Positions 1-5,553 of a stretch of 8,010 nucleotides of DNA are shown here, piece after piece. The stretch is taken from the NCBI GenBank assembly GCA_947258835.1, contig CAMYJY010000089.1, forward strand, positions 1-8,010, written 5' to 3'. Both the position numbers and the translations under genes were made by a program. The notes beneath the pieces were generated by a model. The model did not search any database. It worked only from the letters and a program-made list of their open reading frames with translations, and had not been told where the DNA came from. Position 1 is the stretch's first letter; each line of letters opens with the position of its first letter. The DNA comes from an uncultured Pirellulales bacterium (GTDB taxonomy: Bacteria; Planctomycetota; Planctomycetia; Pirellulales; Lacipirellulaceae).

Positions 1-1244
1 CGTACGCGGCGGAGAAAACGTTCGACTCGAGTCCAGGTCACCGGTGGGATCTGCAGCCCTGCCAGCTCTGCACTCTTCAAGGTCATCAGCTGCCAGCCAA
101 GCTGGCTAGTATCGCCCGTATCACCACGACGGTATCGCCACCCCCCGTCGGACGGGTGCTGCATCGCCAGCGTGTACCGCACGGCGGCCCGCGCCAGGCG
201 CTCCAGGCGCTGGTCCCCCGTGAGGGCATAGGCCTCGCACACTCCAAAAGTGGCCATCGAATGACAGTACATGCGGGCAAACAATTGTGCCTCGCCGTAG
301 AGGGAACCATCCGAACGTTGGATGCGGCGGAAATACTCCAAACCGCGTGCTACCTCCGGGGCATAGGCGCCTTGCAGGTGGGTCTGTCCCGCGCCGAGAA
401 GCGCCAATAACGCCAAACCACTGACCCCCGTATCGGCCCGCACGCCAGCCCCCTGGCGATCATGCCCCAAAATGACGCGTTCTTCTCCCGCGCCAAATTG
501 CGAGGCATCCCAGCCGCCATGGGCTGACTGCGCTTGAACCAACCAGCCCAAGGCCGCCCGCACCGCCCGCTCCGTCTGCACACTGCCACCACTTTCTTGG
601 GCCACTTCCAGGCGATCAGGGGCAAAACGATCCGTATAGGTCTCAGGCACGTGGGACGCCGCGGGGGCGCTCGGCTCGCTGGCTGGAATTTGCTCCACAA
701 CCTGCGTGGCCTCAGCCGTCGCTACTGCTTCCTCTGATGACTCCGCCGCGTTCTGCTCACCCTCCGCCAATTCGCTCGGGGCAGGGGAGGGGGGCGGTTC
801 CTGTTGCGACTGGGACTCGGCCAGCTCGGTCGGCAACTCCGGCACTGGCTCCAAGGCAGGTGCCTCTAGTGGTTCCCAAGCAGGTGCCTCTAAAGTCTCA
901 GGACCAATCACCTGAGAATCATCCGTCGACGGCTCTGCGGGAGGTGCGATCTCTTCCTCCAGCAACTGCTCCACTTGCTGCTGACTGAGCGGCAGCACGG
1001 TGACTCGAATCGGTTCGCCGTGCCCCGACTCCGGGGCCCCGGTCACAATCCGGACGGTCGTGGCTGCACAGGCCAACAGCACATGCACCCACAGCGACAA
1101 CACGGCACATTTCCACCACGGCCGAGCACGAGACCAACGCGTCCGCAGCAAGATCAGCAGCAGCACCGTACACAGTGCCAGTACGGACCACAACACGATC
1201 CACGACGTAGAACTCAGTCCCCAGATGGTCCACAGTGAATTCAT
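1..1244 (-). CDS. Membrane-anchored prenyltransferase/squalene-cyclase-like repeat protein, partial (C-terminus beyond left edge)
   Basis: The frame is open from the ATG at 1244 to the left edge (414 codons plus 2 bases) with no stop. Two hydrophobic segments lie near residues 14-33 and 45-65. A Pro/Glu/Ala-rich spacer covers about 97-205 and includes a tandem LEAPA-type octapeptide. From about 222 there are alpha/alpha-toroid repeats: AALGWL...GGW (230-245), IQRSDGS (308-314), DGGWRY (366-371) and GDTSQLGWQ (377-385). These GGW/DTS..GWQ motifs match the prenyltransferase/squalene-oxidase repeat family common in planctomycetes. No squalene-hopene cyclase DXDD motif is visible, although the C-terminus is missing, so enzymatic activity is not supported. 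The start lies 23 bases after the exbD stop with no clear RBS; the next in-frame codon run upstream meets the exbD stop, and I see no better start. I infer an envelope-spanning partner of the ExbB/ExbD motor. The fold assignment is fairly sure and the function is unknown. Confidence 0.85.
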   Translation of the reverse strand, partial: MNSLWTIWGLSSTSWIVLWSVLALCTVLLLILLRTRWSRARPWWKCAVLSLWVHVLLACAATTVRIVTGAPESGHGEPIRVTVLPLSQQQVEQLLEEEIAPPAEPSTDDSQVIGPETLEAPAWEPLEAPALEPVPELPTELAESQSQQEPPPSPAPSELAEGEQNAAESSEEAVATAEATQVVEQIPASEPSAPAASHVPETYTDRFAPDRLEVAQESGGSVQTERAVRAALGWLVQAQSAHGGWDASQFGAGEERVILGHDRQGAGVRADTGVSGLALLALLGAGQTHLQGAYAPEVARGLEYFRRIQRSDGSLYGEAQLFARMYCHSMATFGVCEAYALTGDQRLERLARAAVRYTLAMQHPSDGGWRYRRGDTGDTSQLGWQLMTLKSAELAGLQIPPVTWTRVERFLRRV

Positions 1245-1267
1245 GACAGCGGTACCTGTGAACAGCC

Positions 1268-1699
1268 CTAGCGCGTGGTACGTGTTGCTCCAGAGGCCAC
1301 CCGCACGGTAATGCCCAACTGGGAAATCTGAGCCTCTTGGCAGGCGGCCAAACTGGCTGCTACGTGTTGAAACGCGCAGGAGCTATCCCCGCGGATCACC
1401 ACACTCAGTGCCGGATACTCGCGACGGGCGGTGGTCAATTGCTGCGTCAGCTCGGGCAGGGTCACCGTCTCACCATCCAGCGTAATCTTCCCCTCGGCAT
1501 ACACGGCGACGACCCGCTGCCGGGGAGCCGAAGTCCGCGCCTCGGCAGCCGCCACCTCCGGCAGTTCCAACTCCAAGTCACTTTCCAACTCCGCAAAACT
1601 GGTAGCCACCATAAAAAAGATGATCAACAAGAACACCACGTCGATCATCGGCGTCAAGTTCAAACTAGGCTGTTCGTCTTGCTGCGTTTTCAGAGGCAT
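1268..1699 (-). CDS. exbD: ExbD/TolR-family biopolymer transport protein
   Basis: A 143-aa protein with the ExbD/TolR plan: short cytoplasmic N-terminus, one membrane helix (about 19-36) and a periplasmic domain. The signature is LNLTPMIDVVFLLIIFF, with Asp20 at the position of the proton-carrying aspartate of ExbD (D25 in E. coli). The periplasmic part (about 62-135) has the usual pattern of strand, ITLDGETV turn, helix and VVIRGD strand. I chose the ATG at 1699 (MPLKT...) because it gives the usual N-terminus. The frame stays open to an ATG at 1753, but those 18 extra codons would be translated from a simple repeat and look unnatural. No Shine-Dalgarno precedes either start. It follows exbB by about 104 bases and precedes the toroid gene by 23 bases. 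Family assignment is secure. ExbD versus TolR, and the cargo, cannot be told from sequence. Confidence 0.93.
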   Translation of the reverse strand: MPLKTQQDEQPSLNLTPMIDVVFLLIIFFMVATSFAELESDLELELPEVAAAEARTSAPRQRVVAVYAEGKITLDGETVTLPELTQQLTTARREYPALSVVIRGDSSCAFQHVAASLAACQEAQISQLGITVRVASGATRTTR

Positions 1700-1707
1700 A
1701 ACGGGAG

Positions 1708-1741
1708 GATGTGAGATGTAAGATGTGAGATTTATGATGTG
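1708..1741. repeat. 14-base tandem repeat between exbB and exbD
   Basis: GATGTGAGAT occurs at 1708-1717 and 1722-1731, and a partial GATGTG follows at 1736-1741, giving a period of 14. It lies directly upstream of the preferred exbD start and would encode the unlikely N-terminal extension if translation began at 1753. Confidence 0.65.
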
Positions 1742-1770
1742 CTTTTTAGCCATAGTTTGCAGACGGGCGC

Positions 1771-1789
1771 CCCCCGTTCAAGCCGGGGG
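1771..1789. repeat. GC-only hairpin in the exbB-exbD gap
   Basis: CCCCCG (1771-1776) pairs with CGGGGG (1784-1789) around a 7-base loop, shortly after the exbB stop codon. No T-tract follows, so it is more likely a messenger stability or processing element than a terminator. It could lower exbD expression relative to exbB. Confidence 0.45.
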
Positions 1790-1803
1790 CAGGCCCTGCC
1801 GCT

Positions 1804-2574
1804 CTAGGCTACTTTTTTGTGTTTGGCTCCGCGGGCGCCGCGACGTTCTTCCAGGGCTTCGGCGGAGATAAGATTGACGAGATCTTGGCCTAACCGGTCG
1901 ATTTCCATGACGAGGGTGTCGACCCGGCCGACAAAACCCAAGTAAAACACCAGGGCCGGGATGGCTACCGAGAGACCGGCGGCGGTGGAGAACAGCGCGC
2001 CGCGAATACCGTCGGCGAGCAGTTCGGGACGCCCCATGGCGGCACTGCCGGCGATGGCCTCGAAGGCCTCCATCATTCCCCACACCGTGCCCAACAGGCC
2101 CAGCAGGGGAGACACCGTCGCGATTCCATTGATGAAACGCAAATAGCGGCGCATCTGATTCGCTGCCCGCTCGCCCTCGTCGAGTACCGCTTGCTCCACC
2201 TCCACCGCCGGTTTGCCCCATTTCCGCAGGGCCGCGGCAAACACGCAGGCCACGTGCGTATCGCTGGCGTCACAGCGCTGCAGAGCCTCCTGCCGATCGA
2301 GGGCACCTTCCCTGATTTGCAGCAGCAACCTTTCGGCAAATAAACGGGGCAGCACGCGACCGCGCCGCAAACTAATGCTGCGTTCAAACACCACCAGCAG
2401 CAGGACAAACGAGCACAGCACGATGGGCCACATGAGTGGACCGCCCGCCCACAGGAGATCCCAGAGGCTGGAGCTGGTCCCACCGCCCGCGTCCCCCTGG
2501 GCCCACACCGGAGTTGCCCCCAGCGCCAGCAGCACGGTAGCCGCGAATGTCGGAATGTGTCGTTTCCATCGCAT
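1804..2574 (-). CDS. exbB: MotA/TolQ/ExbB-family proton channel protein
   Basis: A 256-aa inner-membrane channel subunit of the ExbB/TolQ family. It has a cleavable signal-like N-terminus (MRWKRH, then a hydrophobic core ending at WA near residue 25), which many non-enteric ExbB proteins carry. Membrane helices lie at about 47-69, 148-171 and 193-217, with a large cytoplasmic loop between the first two. The family signature VSPLLGLLGTVWGM is at about 154-167. Thr153 and Thr197 sit in helices 2 and 3, where ExbB/TolQ have conserved pore threonines. The tail is basic (RRGARGAKHKK). I prefer the ATG at 2574; an ATG at 2595 adds seven residues and cannot be excluded, as neither has a clear RBS. 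It lies about 74 bases after the lipoprotein gene and is followed by exbD. Family is secure; the driven partner is unproven. Confidence 0.93.
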   Translation of the reverse strand: MRWKRHIPTFAATVLLALGATPVWAQGDAGGGTSSSLWDLLWAGGPLMWPIVLCSFVLLLVVFERSISLRRGRVLPRLFAERLLLQIREGALDRQEALQRCDASDTHVACVFAAALRKWGKPAVEVEQAVLDEGERAANQMRRYLRFINGIATVSPLLGLLGTVWGMMEAFEAIAGSAAMGRPELLADGIRGALFSTAAGLSVAIPALVFYLGFVGRVDTLVMEIDRLGQDLVNLISAEALEERRGARGAKHKKVA

Positions 2575-2648
2575 TATTTTGCCCACTGGAGACATGCTGC
2601 CAGTTCAGGCGTGGCAGCGACGGCTTACCAACGATCCACCGTCTGCGT

Positions 2649-3236
2649 TTAAAACTGGCTGCCTTCGCCCGTATCGACATTACCGACCATGTGCAGGTGG
2701 TTGTGATCGACATAGATCACTTCTCGCGCATCTTCATCGGTCAAGGTATGTGGTACCGGCCAGCCCACCCGGCGCACGTCCTGGTAGTACACGGTACATT
2801 TGTAATGGGCATGGTGCTGTTGGGCCGGCCCAATCATGGGATAGACGCGGGGCGGATCAATGTAGTCGGCAATCTTTTCCTTGACGATCCGCACGTCGTT
2901 GCGGTTGTGCTCGTACAATATGGGAATTCCCCCTTGGACAGGTTGGGCCTTTTCCAGGGCCCGCATCACCTCGTCATCACTGGGGGGATCCAGGGCCACG
3001 ACCTCGGCCCCCGAAGTGACCGGTCCCAGGATGGGGACACGGTCATAGCGTTCTTTTTGCCAAAACTCGTCTTCCTTGCGTTTGGAAAGCAAAGGACTAA
3101 CGGGAATGGGGACCGAAAAAGGGGCCAAGCTAGGGCCCAAAGTGGGAAGTCCCCAGTAACAACCGCTGGTCGACAGGACCGACAACGCGAAGACAGCACT
3201 GAGGGCCATCATTGTGAATTGGTTTGGTCGAGACAT
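2649..3236 (-). CDS. Predicted lipoprotein with two histidine clusters, planctomycete-type, unknown function
   Basis: A 195-aa predicted secreted lipoprotein. The N-terminus is basic then hydrophobic and ends in STSGC, giving a lipid-modified Cys26. The -3 residue is Thr, which is non-canonical. The mature part is rich in Pro and charged residues and contains YDRVPILGPV, ALDPPSDDEVMRAL, NDVRIVKEKIADYIDPPR and VIYVDHNHLHMVGN. I recall very similar proteins only from planctomycetes, always hypothetical. Two His clusters stand out: HHAH followed by Cys147 (141-147), and DHNHLHM (His178, 180, 182). They could bind a metal, but that is inference. I chose the ATG at 3236 because GAGG lies 9 bases upstream; an ATG at 3251 would add five residues. 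It is the first gene of the run leading to exbB and exbD, with a 74-base gap, which suggests an envelope component of the same machine. Confidence 0.85.
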   Translation of the reverse strand: MSRPNQFTMMALSAVFALSVLSTSGCYWGLPTLGPSLAPFSVPIPVSPLLSKRKEDEFWQKERYDRVPILGPVTSGAEVVALDPPSDDEVMRALEKAQPVQGGIPILYEHNRNDVRIVKEKIADYIDPPRVYPMIGPAQQHHAHYKCTVYYQDVRRVGWPVPHTLTDEDAREVIYVDHNHLHMVGNVDTGEGSQF

Positions 3237-3245
3237 CAAAGCGAA

Positions 3246-3249
3246 CCTC
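3246..3249 (-). promoter_or_regulatory. Weak Shine-Dalgarno for the lipoprotein gene
   Basis: GAGG on the minus strand lies 9 bases before the ATG at 3236. It falls inside the first codons of the alternative longer reading from 3251, so it decides in favour of the shorter start. It is only four bases long, so the support is modest. Confidence 0.4.
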
Positions 3250-3494
3250 ATCCATCCATAGGACTGGAACCTGAATGTAGGTGTTATCGAGTCAATTTAG
3301 GCAAAACTTGCGGCCTTTTCCGATTATTAGGAAAAAATGGGCCATTTCGCTAGCACGTTGCCGACGAACGCCGGCCAGAGATCTGCTAGCACGGGCCACC
3401 TGGGGACCGCATCCACGTGCTGCCGAGCGTGCTGATGCTTCCCCCACACTCCCGAAAAACGCCTCCACGACGGGGTAAGCTGGCATCAGCCAAC

Positions 3495-3529
3495 AAAAAA
3501 CCCCCACCAACCAGACGGATTGGTGAGGG
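3495..3529 (-). terminator. Rho-independent terminator of the BON-domain gene
   Basis: Read on the minus strand, a 10-bp stem (CCCTCACCAA with TTGGTGGGGG, one G-U pair) closes a 9-base loop and is followed directly by six T. The arms are 3520-3529 and 3501-3510, with the U-tract at 3495-3500. It lies about 166 bases after the BON stop codon and before the lipoprotein operon, so it separates two transcription units. This is the clearest terminator in the window. Confidence 0.88.
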
Positions 3530-3642
3530 TCACGTGTGCCACGATATTCCTGATTCCTGCACGAATCGGCCATTACCCAGGCAAAGGTGCCTTGAGCGAC
3601 CAACGGGAGCGGGCCAACACTCTCCGAGCGGTAGCTCGCATT

Positions 3643-3684
3643 GGCTGGCGGCCATGCCGCCCTCGCGTCGGCTGGCGGCCATGC
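3643..3684. repeat. Two direct copies of a GC-rich 15-base unit, period 27
   Basis: GGCTGGCGGCCATGC occurs at 3643-3657 and again at 3670-3684; similarity continues beyond the unit (the bases after it are CGCCCTCGCG and GGCCCCCCGCG). The first copy also contains an inverted repeat, GGCGGC-CAT-GCCGCC (3647-3661). It lies just after the stop codon of the BON gene. A 5-bp hairpin (CGAGC-GGTA-GCTCG, 3625-3638) sits beside it. It may be a dispersed genomic repeat, but only this pair is visible here. Confidence 0.6.
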
Positions 3685-3695
3685 GGCCCCCCGCG

Positions 3696-4580
3696 TTATC
3701 GGCAGTGCTTGCAGTCGGCGAAGTCCAGATGCCACCAACCGTCGTCCCACTCGAGTGTCACTTTACGCCATCCCAGGGGTACCTGGGGATAGGGGTAAAA
3801 GGGACCGATATAGGGCCAGGCGGAGGCGGAGTACTGCTTGGGATAGGTCAGCGCGGCGTAGTTTGGCGAGGCAGCGTAGCTGGGCCAGGCATAGCCGGGC
3901 AGTTGGGGATTGTCGTAATTGACCGCTTGCCCCCTGGCTGCCGGTCCGGGCCCCATCATGGGAGCTGGCCCACCCGGCTGGCAGCCGCCACCGGGGCAAT
4001 ACTGCGCCTGCTGACTGTAGGCCGCCGGGTGCACACCAGCGCGGGGATGGGCGGTGCGTGCATAGGGTACTGGCATGTTACTACGAGGAGGTTGCGCGCG
4101 AGGAGCTTGTTGGTTGTCGGCCACGGCACTCGTTTGTTGCACTCGCTCCGCCGTCGAGGACGCGCTGCTAGCACTCGGGATCCGCAGCTCGGGTGTGGGC
4201 TGAGGCGCGGGTGGCACAGGTTGACTGCACGCCCTCAAACCGTTGGGTGCTGCCATCTCTTCCGGCTGCCGGACAGCTCCAATCTGGTGCTGGGGCGGGC
4301 TTTGTACTTCTAAGCGATTCACGACATGGAATACGCCCGGCGTCTGACGCACCAGTTGTTGGGCAGTCTGCCATTGCTGCTCGCTGGTCACTGTGCCCGT
4401 CAGCCAAGCCACGCCATCTTCGTACTTGACGCCAACTCGATAATCTTGGAGCTGACCACTTTGTTTCAAGAGTTCGGCAATTTCTTGTGCCTTGTGGCCA
4501 CTATCCGGACTGGCAGCCTCGACGTTGACGACCGGCAGCAAAGCTACGACCAGCGCCAGGCTCAATACAGAGCTTCGCAT
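3696..4580 (-). CDS. Secreted BON-domain protein with conserved aromatic C-terminal tail
   Basis: A 294-aa exported protein. A signal peptide covers about 1-22 (cut near VEA/AS). A BON domain spans about 31-92, recognisable from YRVGVKYEDGVAWLTGTVTS and the VNRLEV end; BON domains usually bind phospholipid or act at the envelope. A Pro/Gln/Ala-rich linker follows (about 95-215) with CPGGGC at 195-200. The tail, about 221-294, is rich in Tyr, Trp and Pro (YPKQYSASAWPYIGPFYPYP, then WRKVTLEWDDGWWHLDF) and ends in a CKHC pair (Cys290, Cys293). I recall this tail as conserved in planctomycete proteins of unknown function. The ATG at 4580 is well supported by GGAGG 7 bases upstream. The gene appears monocistronic, with a terminator at 3495-3529. 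Linker codons 100-119 overlap a copy of a repeat found elsewhere in the window. The BON call is firm; the role is unknown. Confidence 0.9.
   Translation of the reverse strand: MRSSVLSLALVVALLPVVNVEAASPDSGHKAQEIAELLKQSGQLQDYRVGVKYEDGVAWLTGTVTSEQQWQTAQQLVRQTPGVFHVVNRLEVQSPPQHQIGAVRQPEEMAAPNGLRACSQPVPPAPQPTPELRIPSASSASSTAERVQQTSAVADNQQAPRAQPPRSNMPVPYARTAHPRAGVHPAAYSQQAQYCPGGGCQPGGPAPMMGPGPAARGQAVNYDNPQLPGYAWPSYAASPNYAALTYPKQYSASAWPYIGPFYPYPQVPLGWRKVTLEWDDGWWHLDFADCKHCR
4227..4281 (+). repeat. Copy of a dispersed repeat inside the BON-protein coding region
   Basis: In the plus direction, 4236-4281 matches the reverse complement of about 7551-7596 at roughly 37 of 46 positions without gaps, including GTGCTGCC and CTCCA. 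With a 4-base indel the match extends to a shared GCACG.CC at the far end. The third copy (7922-7967) shares its two ends but lacks part of the middle. The repeat covers BON-protein residues of about 100-119, right after the BON domain, in the variable linker. Confidence 0.6.
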
Positions 4581-4584
4581 GATT

Positions 4585-4592
4585 CCCCCTCC
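4585..4592 (-). promoter_or_regulatory. Strong Shine-Dalgarno of the BON-domain gene
   Basis: GGAGGGGG on the minus strand, with the GGAGG core 7 bases before the ATG at 4580. It is by far the strongest RBS in the window; the other genes have weak ones or none, which suggests this protein is made at a higher level. Confidence 0.75.
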
Positions 4593-4674
4593 AAAAAATG
4601 AACGTCACGGGTCACCCGACAACCTGCTGCAGTCGCCTAGGTAACTCCTCCGCTTAGATTTGCAGCACTTCGAT

Positions 4675-4690
4675 TAGCGCTCCAGCGCTA
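4675..4690. repeat. Short inverted repeat upstream of the BON gene
   Basis: TAGCGCT-CC-AGCGCTA is a perfect 7-bp inverted repeat with a 2-base centre. It lies about 95-110 bases upstream of the BON start codon. The near-palindromic form fits a dimeric DNA-binding protein site better than an RNA hairpin, but no regulator is identified. Confidence 0.45.
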
Positions 4691-4722
4691 CGACCGAGAC
4701 TTTGAGACGGTCCAGAAAGAAG

Positions 4723-4746
4723 TTTCGGCAGATGTCCCTGCCGAAA
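4723..4746 (+). other. 9-bp hairpin followed by a T-tract on the plus strand
   Basis: TTTCGGCAG (4723-4731) pairs with CTGCCGAAA (4738-4746) around a 6-base loop, and six T follow at 4753-4758 after a 6-base gap. It resembles a weak plus-strand terminator, although no plus-strand gene is seen to its left. It could stop antisense transcription through the BON gene or belong to a small RNA; neither is shown. Confidence 0.45.
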
Positions 4747-4783
4747 GGGAGCTTTTTTCCGATTTTACCGGCAATTCTGCAGT

Positions 4784-4818
4784 TTCTGAAAAAACGGCCG
4801 GAGGCCGTTCTTTCAGAA
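4784..4818 (-). terminator. Rho-independent terminator downstream of the small membrane gene
   Basis: Read on the minus strand, AACGGCC-TCC-GGCCGTT forms a 7-bp GC-rich stem followed by a run of T (six A on the plus strand at 4789-4794). The arms extend outward by a further 8 bp with a single mismatch (TTCTGAAA with TTTCAGAA), giving a 16-position inverted repeat. It lies about 180 bases after the stop of the 91-aa gene and ahead of the BON gene. Confidence 0.75.
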
Positions 4819-4919
4819 GTAAATTGATTTGCACCACAGTCAATCGTGAAGACCCGCCCTGGGACGATTCCCACAGGCCCCCCTGCACATGCCAATCGCC
4901 GCCAAACGCTCGCTTTTTC

Positions 4920-4959
4920 CTTCCTGAGATGGCGGCTTCCCGGCCGCTATCTCAGGAAG
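4920..4959. repeat. Long perfect hairpin, 17-bp stem
   Basis: CTTCCTGAGAT (4920-4930) pairs perfectly with ATCTCAGGAAG (4949-4959). A G/T position (4931/4948) and a GCGGC/GCCGC pair continue the stem inward to a 6-base loop (4937-4942). Neither side is followed by a T-tract in the right direction, so it is not a classical terminator. It could protect the 3' end of the small membrane gene's transcript. Confidence 0.7.
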
Positions 4960-4965
4960 TACCGC

Positions 4966-4981
4966 GGCACTTGCAAGTGCC
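4966..4981. repeat. Perfect 16-base palindrome just after the small membrane gene
   Basis: GGCACTTGCAAGTGCC reads the same on both strands. It starts 15 bases past the stop codon of the 91-aa gene and stands 6 bases from the long hairpin at 4920-4959. It could be a protein-binding operator or a small RNA hairpin. Confidence 0.65.
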
Positions 4982-4996
4982 AGCAAAAGACAAGGA

Positions 4997-5272
4997 TTAA
5001 GCACGAACCGGCTGGGGGCGATCCAGCCTGAAGTCAACAACTGCTAGCAAAACCATCGCTGCCAGGGTAACCGCCGAAAAATGCCAAAACTCAAAACAGC
5101 ACAGGAGTCCTACCAGAGTGACCGCGGAAACCACCAGCAGAGACAAAAAGAAACCGGCTTGAGCCATCGCTTCATAACGGCTGCCGGACTGCATGCGGAC
5201 ACTCCAAGCCGTCATCAATCCAACGAAGTGCAGTGTCAGCCAAAACAGCGTCAATGAGGTGGCATAATCCAT
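4997..5272 (-). CDS. Small integral membrane protein of unknown function
   Basis: A 91-aa protein, mostly hydrophobic. Likely membrane helices are at about 5-24, 40-58 and 63-79, joined by short polar loops (VRMQSGSRYEAM between helices 1 and 2), with a polar basic C-terminus (DFRLDRPQPVRA). I recognise no family motif. The start ATG at 5272 lacks a Shine-Dalgarno. Support comes from the full-length hydrophobic pattern typical of a real membrane protein, the same strand as its neighbours, and a good terminator about 180 bases downstream. It lies 281 bases after the redoxin-fold gene, which is too far to assume one operon. An odd point is the pair of inverted repeats directly behind its stop codon. 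Confidence 0.7.
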   Translation of the reverse strand: MDYATSLTLFWLTLHFVGLMTAWSVRMQSGSRYEAMAQAGFFLSLLVVSAVTLVGLLCCFEFWHFSAVTLAAMVLLAVVDFRLDRPQPVRA

Positions 5273-5553
5273 GCTGAGCGTGTGCGGGAATCGTTCCCTC
5301 TCCCAAGGCGTGGTGAATAATGGGCGTCCATCAAGCGACGGTCACTCGTATCTCTTCTGTATGCGATTTACGTGCCAATCACTCGAGAAGTTTTCGGCTG
5401 GCAAGATTTTCCTGTTTTTCCAGTCGTGCAGGCGCATGGAGAAGTTCGCTAGCACTGTATTCTTGGAATCTCGACTTGAAAAAACTACACGCTAGCAAAG
5501 GGGCACATGCCAGTGAGCCACCACCGGCTCGCAAGCAACCAAGAAGCCACCCA
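5273..5553. other. Intergenic stretch between redoxin-fold gene and small membrane gene
   Basis: 281 bases with no credible gene. It contains two GCTAGCA motifs (5448-5454 and 5491-5497) and a weak 5-bp hairpin, GAGCC-ACCACC-GGCTC (5515-5530). I see no T-tract terminator for the redoxin-fold gene and no clear promoter for the small membrane gene. Confidence 0.5.

Larger units (their letters stand above)
3237..3695. other. Non-coding stretch between the BON gene and the lipoprotein operon
   Basis: About 460 bases with no convincing gene. It holds, from right to left, a two-copy 27-base repeat (about 3642-3696), a small hairpin (3625-3638), the BON-gene terminator (3495-3529) and two GCTAGCA motifs (3349-3355 and 3385-3391). 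The left part must contain the promoter of the lipoprotein-exbB-exbD run, because a terminator separates it from the gene upstream. I could not pick out convincing -35/-10 boxes. The minus-strand frame open across 3292-3750 runs through the terminator and repeats and into the BON gene, so I do not accept it as a gene. Confidence 0.6.
4581..4996. other. Non-coding, hairpin-rich stretch between the small membrane gene and the BON gene
   Basis: About 415 bases without a credible gene. It carries five inverted repeats at 4675-4690, 4723-4746, 4784-4818, 4920-4959 and 4966-4981. One works as a minus-strand terminator. The BON gene promoter should lie in the right-hand part of its leader (about 4600-4780 on the minus strand), but I see no clear -35/-10 pair. 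Two short minus-strand frames here (4674-4895 and 4688-4888) are made of hairpin sequence and are not accepted. Confidence 0.6.

Noticed and set aside
2547..3353. Plus-strand open frame of 268 codons
   Set aside because: Antisense to the lipoprotein and exbB genes, whose minus-strand products have recognisable motifs; it is a shadow frame of GC-rich coding DNA.
3252..3360. Sigma-70-type promoter for the lipoprotein operon (TTGACT and TTGCCT on the minus strand)
   Set aside because: No acceptable -10 box lies at the right spacing from either hexamer.
3292..3750. Minus-strand open frame of 152 codons between the BON gene and the lipoprotein gene
   Set aside because: It starts inside the BON coding region, runs through a clear terminator and a direct repeat, and its protein has no domain-like pattern.
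3417..4313. Plus-strand open frame of 298 codons
   Set aside because: Overlaps the BON gene antisense and crosses its terminator; the product is low-complexity and Arg/Gly-rich.
4674..4895. Short minus-strand frames among the hairpins
   Set aside because: They consist of inverted-repeat sequence including a terminator, with no RBS and no protein-like pattern.
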